Shown in pieces: positions 36,390 to 47,102 of a stretch of 64,000 nucleotides of DNA. Each line of letters starts with the position of its first letter. Position 1 is the first letter of the stretch. The stretch covers positions 4,154,001 to 4,218,000 of the forward strand of contig OX421964.1 in assembly GCA_949128115.1 (NCBI GenBank), in the 5' to 3' direction. The notes beneath the pieces are model-generated. The model was given only the letters and a program-made list of their open reading frames with translations. It was not told the origin of the DNA and did no database searches. Both the position numbers and the translations under genes were made by a program. The stretch comes from Anaspis maculata. Taxonomy: Eukaryota > Arthropoda > Insecta > Coleoptera > Scraptiidae.

Positions 36390-36395
36390 TTTATT
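36390..36395 (-). terminator. Polyadenylation signal of paralogue
   Basis: AATAAA on the minus strand, about 57 bases after the stop at 36452. The surrounding 3' UTR is conserved with the repeat-rich gene (GTTTCACAATG-GAACTT-ATTCAACT). Confidence 0.6.
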
Positions 36396-36451
36396 CAACT
36401 ACAAGAGTTCAGAGCAATGAATTTTCCAAATTCAGCCGAGCCCGTCGCCTA

Positions 36452-38260
36452 TTAAAATTCTATCTCTTCTGGTGGAATCGATCCTGGTCCTCCGTCCAAT
36501 TCATGGTATACAAGCTTGGGAATTTCATCAAAAGATTGCTTGGCAGTTTCCGCAGTATTTCCAAGGCCCGGTGATCGAAATCCAGCTTCAGGTTTCAGCT
36601 GGATGACCCAGGATTGTATTCCTGCGGGAGATTTTCCTCTCAATGGGATCCACCGATCATGTGCGGCTTTTTTCTCCGCTTGAAGAGCCATATAATCGTT
36701 CATTTCACGGTCGCCAATATCGTTGATCCTGCTCCGTGATGGGAGTGCGATTATTACAGGTTGCTCGTGAGTGGCAAACTTGGGAATTTCCAAGGGTAGT
36801 TCTTCGTTGGCATCACCGGCCGCATTATCGTTTTTGTTTGACACCTTGTAAAACACTTCGTAGCTGTAGCCTGATGGAGAGTCAGTCTCCTGGACGGTCT
36901 CCTTGACCGAGGGCTCGCCCGACGCTCCAAACGTTTTTTGCACCGTGCGTTCGACTCCATTTTTAACGGTGCGGATTCTGAAATGCAAAATATAGGTGAA
37001 GCTTGTTCATTATGTAGAGTGCTTATGCGGAATTTCCATTAATGATCATGAAACAATCGATGTGATGATTTTGTGAAAGTGATGGCCAGTGCCGGATCTA
37101 GGCTTTTCCTCATGGGGTGCAAAATCCAATTTTGCCCCTCCTCTCCTATCGATACGCGAGAAACAAAGGGGGCTCTAGAGAGCTGAGACCTCCCGTAGCG
37201 TCGCAGGCCGTTTGAGCAAAATACCTCCCTTCTCCAAAAATTTTTACAATATGAAAACATACAAATTGCTGGAGGATTGCAGAAAATTTTTTGTTGCCTC
37301 TCTTCCAAGTGGGTATTTTACTTATTATTAGTATTACGTACTTTTTTCTCCATTTTAAATAGTAGGTCAGAAACTTTTCATAATTTTTTTCTTATGGAAA
37401 TGAAATTGGACCATATTTTGCCGCCCCTTTATTCTGCCGCCATGCCAGGTGCATATGCCCCGGTCCCCCCCCCCTAGATCCGGCGCTGGTGATGGCGTGC
37501 TTCCACCAACGGACAAGCAATTTTAAGCAGACAAGGCAAGTCATTTCAAATAGAGAACACGATTTCGATTATTTTGTTTGGTTGGTTATCTGGATACAAC
37601 ACGGTATTTGCGTTTTTTTTTCAAGTAGAGTCAGCGTCGGCCACGATTTTGGAAAAAAAGGCGAAAACGCTGATTCCAAATGAGTAACCGCAAAAATATC
37701 GCTTGCCGTCAGTTCCACAAACAAGATGATCAACGATCAAGGCTGATTGCAGATTAACTGAACTTTTTTCTGCTATAAATAATGCTAGGCGATCAACCAC
37801 AAAAATTGCCTGAAATCTGTACTAGACCCATCATCTTTGCATTATTGACAGATAAACCAGCATTTCCATTGATCAGTAAGCCACAAATCGACGAACAAAA
37901 ATCACGAATCAACTGATCTCGTATTTTCTTTACTGTGAAACCCACGGTTAGTATCAACTTTGGAGTCAAGTAAGATTATCTAGACTGAATAAGCTGAGAA
38001 CCGTCGATGAATGGCTTCTAGTTTCAAAATTATGGCTCCAACATGAAGTGATATTTGATGTATTTGACTCCTTGCAACAAGTGAGTTGATATTTTGGTTC
38101 TATATTCAAGAATGACTCTTTTAGATTTCTGAGATTTTTCCACAATTGTATTACCTGATTTGATAACTCTGTCGTCCGTTCGGTACTGTATCCCGTTTTA
38201 TGATTGCTTGACACAGTTCCTTCAAAGCATGTGGAACATGCAAACAGTTCTTGCGACGTT
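36452..38260 (-). CDS. Unexpanded paralogue of the mucin-like gene
   Basis: Paralogue of the gene at 29034-31894; function unknown, presumably secreted. The visible exons are 38260-38155 and 36977-36452 (stop TAA), with the same phase-2 intron and acceptor (ATTTCAG/A-ATC-CGC). About 209 residues are seen. The first exon has the same length (106 nt) as in the paralogue if the TTTTAG acceptor at 38261 is used. It reads RRKNCLHVPHALKELCQA... to QSYQI, with the two cysteines kept. Exon 2 gives RIRTVKNGVERTVQKTFGAS, SYEVFYKVSNKN, the P-S-R-S-R-I-N-D-I-G-D block, SWVIQLKPEAGF and GGPGSIPPEEIEF. It has one copy of the T-A-E-T-A-K-Q-S-F core that is multiplied in the other gene. No in-frame ATG adjoins exon 1 (a TAA is just upstream), so either a signal-peptide exon lies further up or the 5' end is broken. 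A 402-bp hAT MITE sits in its intron. Confidence 0.7.
37087..37488. mobile_element. hAT MITE (CAGTGCCGGATCTAGG ends) in intron
   Basis: Ends CAGTGCCGGATCTAGG and CCTAGATCCGGCGCTG, with an exact 8-bp TSD GTGATGGC at 37079-37086 and 37489-37496. A second copy lies at 61747-62182. Non-coding; inserted in the intron of the mucin-like paralogue. Confidence 0.92.
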
Positions 38261-40043
38261 CTAAAACAATGAAAATTGTTATTAGAAGTTATAATATTCA
38301 AGTACAGAGGGCGTGATCAGTGGACTTTGGAAAGCTGTTTCAATCTAGGACCAGGAAATTTCTCAAACTCCGACGCTGATGACTTTGAATGTGCTAGTGC
38401 TACATCTGCATCTACATATGGACTAAAGTGAATTCTCAATCCCGTGGGTGGAGTTTGTTGCTCGGAGGCCCCTTGGGCCCAAGGGCAATAATCGCCGAAG
38501 GGATTGAAGAACTTTGGTCCCATGGTGTATAAATGGCTTTCCGCAATACCGAAATACCTTTTTCAACTGGAAATAGTTTCACAGAAGAGAAACTTTGAAC
38601 GATCTGGCATGCTGTCTTGCAAGGGACAGCCTTTGTAAACGCGATCACTCAGCTGTATTTGCTTGTATCGATGCCAAGATTCACCACTATCATGGTTTTA
38701 ACATTGAATGATTAAACCACATGCTCAAAGATCTCACGTTCTTCGATTTGTCACCAAACTTATTAAAAATAACAAATTTAGTGGCACAAAACTGGGCCCG
38801 AGCTCAGAAGGAGATTGGGAGGGTTTTAGAAATTACTCTTTTCACAAAAATTAAGGGCGCCACCTGCAATAGTACCTTAAAGAAAAATTCGTAACAATGT
38901 CGCAGGCCACTATCACGGAAGGCAACAGTTGAGTTCTATTCGCACACACAAAGGATAAATCACTCACACAGATAAAGAAAATGGCAATACATAAGATAAA
39001 ACAAATTTAATAGAATTGATGAAATCGTGAGACAAATATTGTTTGAGTAAGCAATGTAGGATTAACGCGTATATATCCCTAAAATAATCAAAGTTATGCA
39101 AGCATACCACCCATGAGAAATATACCCAAAATATATCTGAACGTAAATACGTAGAATTTCGTGAAAATATTTAGAACTAGGTACTGATCAGTCTCAAGTT
39201 CGACGACTACAACGAAATAGTAAGGGTAGTACACAATACCGCGATATTAATGGTTAAATGGCAGTAGATACTTGTAAAACGACGATACGTATTCAAAAGG
39301 ATATTGGCGATAACTTCTTCTTTGTTCTGCTTCTTAACAAACTTGCATCGGTAGTTCGATTGTGATTATATCGATCTTCTGTGATTGGTAGAGGTCTCTT
39401 TGATGGAAGGCAGCGTATACAGATCGATACAGTCACGATACAGGTGAGAATGTTGCACTCCAGACGCTCAATGGTTTCGATAACGAATTTCAGAAAATAA
39501 TTTCGGTTTGCTGAGTCCAACACACAGTAGGTAGGTACAAATCGCACACTCAGACGACGGTAGGCGTAATTACAACTCGCAGGTTTCGGTTACATCCGAA
39601 AAAGAATACAAAAGAGGATTCGAACGGCCAGCGATTCTCTGGGTCAGTTTTCCAAAAATAATTATTATATACAGTATATGTACAATATTTCGGTAATTCG
39701 GAAAACTATGGCAATCGATTAGGCGTTATTTGGAAATATCCACATAGCACGCAGCTATCTTGCCTCTTTCAATTTTTACCAAAGAATGCGTTTTCTTTAT
39801 TCGACAAAAATTATCTTCCGTCTTATCGCGCTCCTACAAAACCGTTCGACCGATGTTTTGCTTCGTTTTTCCGCCGTTTTACGCGAGCCGGATTGATAAC
39901 ATTTCCCTTTGGGCGAGTACGTCCCAACCGAAAATTTTAACCGTAATAGATTCCTCGAGGAAGTAAGCAGACAAAATAGCTTCAGTGCATTTCTGAGTAC
40001 CTTTCAAGTTGCACCATTTCGGGAAATCATCATACTGCTTTTT
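38261..40043. other. No supported gene; possible far 5' part of paralogue
   Basis: Upstream of the paralogue on the minus strand. A minus frame at 38523-38317 starts at a good ATG near a TTTATAC motif and is Pro/Ser-containing, but has no signal peptide or known domain. The rest is AT-rich intergenic DNA. Confidence 0.3.
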
Positions 40044-40232
40044 TTACAGCTTTCTGGACTTCCTCGGTAAGCACTGGTACGTGGCCTCTCTTGCCGTTTC
40101 TTCTAAAGCAAGAGGATGTGAACAACCAGCGTCTGCTGAATCGTCCAATTCAAATATAGCCCAGTCAATGATAACATAATTTAGAAGAATAGCGGAAATG
40201 AACAGTGTAGTTCTAAAAATTGTTAGCGACAT
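40044..40232 (-). CDS. Possible first exon with signal peptide, unassigned
   Basis: An ATG-started minus-strand frame of 62 codons begins with a convincing secretory leader (MSLTIFRTTLFISAILLNYV), then an acidic stretch and C-S-H-P-L-A-L-E-E. The C-x2-P-x-A pattern loosely recalls exon 1 of the mucin-like pair. It could be a separate small secreted protein, or the missing signal-peptide exon of the paralogue (a donor-like G/GTTGTT near 40126 would give the required phase 1). A decayed inverted copy of its 5' end lies near 41990-42030. Real expression is uncertain. Confidence 0.3.
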   Translation of the reverse strand: MSLTIFRTTLFISAILLNYVIIDWAIFELDDSADAGCSHPLALEETAREATYQCLPRKSRKL

Positions 40233-42060
40233 TCTCGAAAGCTTGCTGATTACTGTGTAGAAAGTCGTCGATTATTGGTACATTTGGAATATTTTTGCTA
40301 TTATCTCGATTGAAGGCGATCCCATCAAAAAACGGCTTGGTTCAAGTGGAAGGCCATCAAATTGTCTCCAAAAAAGTTGCGCATCACTCTCACGTATCTG
40401 TCATAACTTTGGAGAAATTGGACTTTGAGCGTCAGGTGTCAGTCGTGGAGAAGACATCAATTTTTTCTCACGGTGTTTTTGAAGAGTCACGGAAAACTAC
40501 AATGCAGTGCTGTTCAGTAAATCTTCGTTGATAAATAATAAAATGAAATGAAAATTTTTGGCCTTCACTTCAAAACATATGGAAGGGGGGTCAAGGGGAA
40601 AAAATTGAACCACTTATATTTCGGTTATTTGAGAAAATTTTGGAAACATTTTTGAGTGAAATAATCAGTGATCCAATTATGATGAGAGGTGCAAAAGACA
40701 GACCAATCATTGTACAGGGTGAGTCTGTACCCTGGATTTTTTCAGGCCGCGCATAAATCTGTAAAGCAGCATTTAAACATCTGGAAATAATCGTGACCAA
40801 CACTACCAAAATCAAAACAATGAGTGACAGAAAAACCAGTTTGGGTTACCCATTGCTCTGACTCTTGTAGTGTTGGTTATACGGACATTTTCAGGTGTTG
40901 AGATGTGCTTTGCAGGTTTACGCGCGGTCTGGAAAAATCCGGGATACAGACTCACCCTGTACAATGATTGGTTTGTCTTCTGCACCTTCTAGCATGAAAA
41001 GATCGCTCATCATTTCCGCCAAACATTTTTTCCCATTTTTTTCAAATAATCGAAATATGCGTGTTCAAATTTTTTCCCTTCGACCACCCCCCAATATTTT
41101 TTGAAATGAAGACCAAAAATGTTTTTCAAATTTAGTTATCCATTAACGAAGATAAACTGAAAAGCATTGCATTGTAGGTTTGCGTGATTCTTCAAAAACA
41201 CCGTGAAAAATGGAATATCTCCTCCACGACTCACACCTGATACTCACAGGCCAATTTCTCTGAAGTTATGACTAGAGAGCGGATTTATATGCGGTAAAAA
41301 AGTCCAAAATATGCAGTTTATATGCACCTAAGTAGTATCAAAATATGCGGTAAAAATGTTCGAATAGAGGAACATATGCGAGTAAATATGTGATATAAGC
41401 TGCAAGAATAGTAAAAATTTTAACATTCACATGTAAAACCAACCAACCAACCAACTTTGATCACTGAAGTGTAAAAAAATTTTTTTTTCAAAAATTTCCA
41501 ATTATTTTTTCCTTGGAATCAAAATATCGTGATTTTCTAGCACTTATAGAAAAAATGGCCAAAATATTGACAAATATTCAGTTATATGCAAAAATATGGA
41601 CTAAATATGCGGCTATATGCGATTATATGGACCATCAATTTGTATGCGGTGAAAAGTCAAAATTATAAATTATATGCGAAATAGAACTTGGTATTTAGGT
41701 TCCTTATAGATGGAAACGTCAAGCTGCAAGTCGACAGTTGCATCCGACTCAGCGAATAAAATATGTGAAAAATTATAAATCCGCTCTCTAGTTATGACAG
41801 ATACGTAAAAGTGATACCCAGCTTTTTTGCAGGCAATTTGATGGCCTTTCATTTGAACCGAACAGCAAATTATAACTGCAAAAAAAAAACTTGAAATGTT
41901 CCAATAATCCAAGATGGCGGCGATTCAACACCACCTATCGATAGGGACTTTTTCCACAGTAATCAGCAAGCTTTCGAGAACATCTCTACCAATTTTCAAA
42001 ACTACACTATTTATTCTCGCAATTTTTTCTCCGTTGACAGGGCTAATAATACACCAGCAA
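40190..42060. repeat. 1.9-kb palindrome (long inverted repeat)
   Basis: Left arm (about 40190-40800) and right arm (about 40890-42060) are complementary at roughly 75-85 percent: TTCTCGAAAGCTTGCTGATT near 40233 against its complement near 41960, AAGGCCATCAAATTG near 40351 against 41825, ACGTATCTGTCATAAC near 40391, and CCAATCATTGTACAGGGTGA near 40702 against 40952-40971. The centre is near 40840. The right arm is longer because it contains a 517-bp MITE. The inner part is framed by CAGGGTG and CACCCTG. Confidence 0.85.
41274..41790. mobile_element. hAT MITE nested in the palindrome, 8-bp TSD
   Basis: Perfect 15-bp inverted ends TAGAGAGCGGATTTA, with TSD GTTATGAC at 41266-41273 and 41791-41798. 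The interior repeats ATATGCGG-type motifs near both ends. Non-coding, 517 bp. The insertion interrupts GTCATAAC in the right palindrome arm, so it is younger than the palindrome. Confidence 0.92.
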
Positions 42061-43240
42061 ATGTCAATTTGACAATGGTAGTAGTTATTATTCTCTCCTC
42101 TGTTCTCTATTTCCTATAGAAAGTCATAGCAACGCGACACTCAGGTACTCTTTATTTCTCTTTGAAAAGCGGGACTTAATTTTGCTTCCGCAAAAGTGGG
42201 AGTAAAATTGTTCTTCAGGGTTCGGTATTGCGAAAAATAATTTTTATAATTTCAACTACTGCAACGTGTAGGCACCTACCCGAAGTCCCTGTACGCCAAC
42301 TCTGAATCACTTGTATACACACCTAATATTAAGAACAGTGGAACATTTCGTGTGGCTAATAAGAATTTTATGCTTGCATGAATAGTGTACTTTCATACTT
42401 TTCTTTTTGGTGAAAAATTAAGCTGTGAACGACAGTATACGTTCAGGTGTTTGGAACAAGATTTATTCGGTATCTTCACATTTTGAATAGGCCATTTTTT
42501 GAGTGTTATCCCAAGGCACCAAAAAAATTCAAGTAAGTAGCAGTAATTGGTCGATAAGCTAACTAATAACTACAAAAAAGTGACGATCTAAATTCCTGGC
42601 AGTTTTTAAGGACGAAGTCCAGAATTTTCTCCATTGTGACACATTTTTGTTCCATCCCCTCTCCAAAAGAGTAGAACGACGGGGGTTGACAAAAATAGTC
42701 TTGAAACAATGATGCTTCACTTGAGGAATATTGGTCATTTCTTCTAGGTATTTTCCTTCTTGTTCCTTTGAGAACTCCAAAAATTGTGTAACACGTCATA
42801 AATTTGGGTATTGTTCCCCCTGAGAAACCGTGAACACGAAAAATCGTGACAAAGCGCATAATGCAAAGGCGTGTGTCATTTGCACCACAATGGACTTTTA
42901 TAAAAAAAATGATCTGTAGATCTCCTGGGTTAACCGATAGCCTACCTTTCGGGTGCAGCATTAGAAAAATATGTTATGATTCGAAATATCGGAAATATAT
43001 TGAACATTATGTGAGCCGGTCAAAACCAGAATGGTGTAAGTCATTAAACATCATTTTGAGATATGGCCCTGAGAAGTTAGAAGATCCCCTTTGAATGTAC
43101 AGCGAGGCAGAGAAGCGGAGGCGTGTAAATTTTCTGCAAAAAGTGCTGCGTTTTTTATTCTAAGCCTCAAAAATAGAAAAAAGAAAAAAAAGAAAAGGAG
43201 ATTCTAAATATGTCAAAAATCGAAAAACTCAAAATCGTGA
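42061..43240. other. No supported gene
   Basis: A 132-codon minus-strand frame (42961-42563) has no recognisable family and starts at a non-ATG codon. No splice-supported exons are seen. Confidence 0.3.
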
Positions 43241-43261
43241 CTTACACCACTGTGGTCTCCA

Positions 43262-44185
43262 TGGGCTCATGTATAACTTGTTCTTTGTGATACAAGCAAG
43301 AAATTTGGTACACGCGTCCTCTTCGCACCTTTAAAAGTACCCAGAACAGAACTGGGGTCAGTTCTCAATCACATTCCTTTCTTGAAGGGTGAACTAGAGT
43401 AGCCATATTGTCCGTGAAACCGTACTGCATTGCCTACGGCATGTCTTGGGACGGTTAGTCGAGCGGTACGGCTAAGGGTTTAGTATGTTAGCCCGACAGC
43501 CGTAATCCCGACACTCCGTAACGTCGCCAGGGCCGAAATCCCGAAAAGGCCGTCATCCAGACAGTCTGATATCCCGACAGAGTCAGAATCCGGACAGACG
43601 AAATCCCGACAGCCCCGAATTACCGACAGCCGAAAAATCAATGTAAATCCCCGACAGCCCCTAGCCCGATGTTTTTTCTGCGCTTCTGGCTAGGGAGTGC
43701 GATGTTCTGGGTACTTGAAGGACAAGGAAAATTTCTAGGAGAATCCAGATACCATTCTTGGCGGCGATCAAATCTACCAAATTGAAAATGGTGCAAAACC
43801 TCATGATAACTTATCCTGATGGTCACCAACAAATTCTTTGAGTATGTTCTTCAAAGGTAGACAATCGGTGAACGACAGGTTGAGATAAGTCTCGAGATAA
43901 GTTGACACAATCATAATCCATCACGACGGAGTAAAATATATATAGGTACAGGTTCAGCCAGGAAGAGCTTTTACACATGGCGATATCCGAGGCGATATCA
44001 CTTTTTTTTTTAAGATATGCCGTATAGTTCCAGGGACATTGATATGGTTGATCTGGATAGGCCCTTTTGGCAAAACATTCAACTGGACACCAGTCTTGGT
44101 TTATTCGAGGTATTTGAAAGAGTGCGTGCACCAAATTCCTTCCTTGTATCACAAAGGACAAGGTACATACATTCATTGCTCAAGT
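43262..44185. repeat. Inverted-repeat element with minisatellite core
   Basis: TTCTTTGTGATACAAGCAAG-AAATTTGGTACACGCG at 43281 pairs with the complement near 44125-44155, about 80 percent identical. The core (43490-43670) repeats CGAAATCCCGACAG and ATCCCGACAGCC variants. The region 43453-43490 (TTAGTCGAGCGGTA, then CTAAGG) resembles the A-box of a tRNA-Leu or Ser gene, but no complete cloverleaf or B-box follows. Confidence 0.5.
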
Positions 44186-46930
44186 CCCAAAATCAATTTT
44201 TTGTTCAATTTTGCCCCTAAAAGAGGAGAAGGTAGGCAATCGGCAAACAGGAAGCTCATGCAACTTTCTTCCACCAATTCCAAAATGTTGATGGAGTTCC
44301 TTGTATCCAGTTACTTGTCATCATTAGGGCAATTTTTGATGCAGGTGATTTTTTTTCCGACCTCTTTATGTCTGAAGCAGATAAAGCTGCCACATTCTTG
44401 TCATTTTTGAGTCGTTTTTTTTGTCCTCTCATTCATTATACCGTTACTTCTTATGTGTTCATCTGATTTCATTTATCAAAACACAACGTACTGAATGGGG
44501 TAACTCAGTGACGTCAGACTATAATTTAATTACTTTTCATGGAAAATTCACTCAAAAATTGTGCAGGGGCAATTCAAAATTGAACCGATGGATACAAGGA
44601 ACGATTACGCAAAATCCCAGTTAAAAAAATATATCCGAAGAAATAGCCTGAAAATTGTACATGTGGGATAACCGAGTTACCCAATTCACCCCCGGTAGCA
44701 CCAAAGAATTTAATCATGGAATAGCTAGCTGAGGATTTTCGCTGGTGCATTCTAGGTCAGTGTAAGTTAATTGCCTACAGGAAATGCATAGAAGCTGTTG
44801 TGAACTGAACATTTTCCAATAATTCTTTGTATAATTTAGGTTTTCATTGGGCACTCAGCTGAAATTCACCAAAAAAGTGCTCAATTAACTACTTCATGAT
44901 CGAGTTTTTTGGTGCAACCAGGGGTCAGTATGTTGAAGGGTAATTCAAATTCGTCTAACATTCTACTTTTTCTCAGTTATTTTGTTCCATTCAATATCTC
45001 TCGACTTGTACTCCGACACCAAACACTCTGTTTTGAATGAAATCGAATATCGAATCTACTCTGGTTTATGAATCTACTCTCATTTTGAATTTGTTCACGA
45101 TGTGGTATTGGTACTTTGATATTTTGGCACGCAACAAAATGAAATTGTCTGTCAAAAAAATTAAAGGAGCTATACCTATCTCACGGAACTTGGATGGCAA
45201 TAGGTATCTTGTATATATGGAAGCCCTTGAAAAGCTGTATCCAGAACAGTTCAAATTGTTACTTCATACGAGATCTTCAGAATCAATCAAAATTCTGAAA
45301 TCTTCAAAATTCCACATTAAATAGCTCAAAAACTACCCGAAGCGACGGATTCGAATTAAACTCGGGAGAAAGCAACATTATGGGAGAATCAAATAACTCT
45401 GCAGTTGGAGTTCACGTCATTGTCCAGTCGAGCCTTCACCCTGATTTCCCTTTTCCCCTCTACACCCTCCACCTTTCAGAAAACGGGAAATTGTCGAGAT
45501 CGACAACTGTCGAGTGCTCGTGGTTCCACCACTGGCCTCTGGTCAGACGAGCCGCGTTCGTTGCGGGACTCACCTCAGCCAAAATTCCCGGCTGGGGAAT
45601 CGACTTTCTTCAAAAACTGCTTACCTATATCGAAAGAAAACTGCATTAGGCGTCGTCTAGGTCTATTTTCAAATGCAATTCGGGAGGTGATTTTTTCAAA
45701 ACGAAATTTGCAAACTTGACGAATTTCAAAAACTGCAGTGTGAACTTCGGCCGGTGATGGACTCCACGAAATATCTATAAGTGCCCACGCATGCTATACT
45801 TGAATCATAAAGTAGTGTTCAAGAAATATGATAATATTGATTGCCGAATCGATGTTAGACGAAAGGTTTCCGAGTTTTCACGCTGAAAAAAGTGCAAATT
45901 ACTAACTTTTTTCCGCGAATCGATTATCACCGATTTCTTCTGAACAATGGATGATATGTTGAACCTAGCAATAAATTTTGTTTCATAATTTCAAGAAAGT
46001 TTCCCAGTGGAAAATTGCATGACATGGCGTATCAAGATCGGGCTTGAACGATGAAGCTGAGAAATAAAGTTGTAGTCGGCAGTCGCGATTTACCACCATT
46101 TTTTGTTCGACTGCTACAATATTTTGAAGCTTTTTCCCTCGCTTTTTCTCGATTAGCACTTGGCCAGGAGCGGCTGGATTGCGATGTGGGTAGGGGGGCA
46201 GATTTCCGTCCAAGCGATTATTTGCACGCAATTGCAATTTCTTTGGAGAATAGAACATACAATTCGGAATGTACCCCACCAGGATGATAAGTTTCCAAAT
46301 TTTCTTCTAAAACTTTTTCTGCGATTTTCGGAAATTCACATTTTTGACAACTTGACAGTCTTGGAAACTTGCAGCAGAATTTCCGGCTTGTGACGAGTCA
46401 TCAGAAGAAATTTTCTCATCTTGTTTTCAAATTTTGAAAGCACGTCAAAAGGACGTCTCGAATATAAATTTCCATATGTTCCAGGATACACTTGTCTAGA
46501 AAGTATTGTGATGCTTAAACAGATTTGGTATTGTGCTTCATGAGTCGAGTTGTCCCTGATTTAAATCAGTACTTGTTTTTTTTTTAATGATTAGCACGGA
46601 CCCAGTATCTCACAAAAAAATCTGCAAGCTTCCAATTTAAAAAATGACCTACACTTGTATTAGGAGGTGCGATGCGCTACCGATTAACGAGTTTTTACCC
46701 TAATTGGCTTGAGAACCCATCAAACAGGTTGTTGCCATTCAAATTTTACTACCGAAAACGACCAGCGGTGTATTATGCCGCATTTCTTTTACACCCAACT
46801 CTGATATTTCAGCCAAACCTTTCCTAATAAAGGCTACACGCGCTCGCGCGAAACACCATTCAACCTTCACCTGGCCCGATGCATAAAGATCAATGAGTTG
46901 AATAATTTTGAGATGTTACCAAAAAAAAAA
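44186..46930. other. No supported gene
   Basis: Intergenic DNA. A 95-codon plus frame at 45037-45324 ends in a Lys-rich stretch and has plausible coding-like composition, but no homology I recognise and no splice or promoter context. Other frames here overlap each other in different frames. Confidence 0.3.
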
Positions 46931-47034
46931 AAAATTTAACACACAACACATCTCCGATATTATAACATTATGGGTTTGACGATATGAAAACATATTGAGG
47001 TGAGGGGGTTTCGGCCGGCGCATAGATGAGTAGG

Positions 47035-47040
47035 TATAAA
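47035..47040 (+). promoter_or_regulatory. TATA box of the cuticle gene at 47103
   Basis: TATAAA 68 bases before the ATG. A pyrimidine-rich TCATCTTCACAGTT about 25-30 bases downstream is a likely initiator region. Confidence 0.65.
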
Positions 47041-47102
47041 TTAGATCCGAACCGAAGTCATCTTCACAGTTACTGCAGCATAGTGACCGATACAAGTAAA
47101 CC

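Noticed and set aside
40295..41104. Several short frames in the palindrome
   Set aside because: They are mirror copies from the inverted arms with no domain.
43823..44176. 117-codon minus frame containing two cysteines
   Set aside because: It lies in the right arm of an inverted repeat whose left arm does not keep the frame, so it is repeat DNA.
45037..45324. 95-codon plus frame with coding-like composition
   Set aside because: No homology recognised, and no splice or promoter context. Kept only as a note in the intergenic entry.
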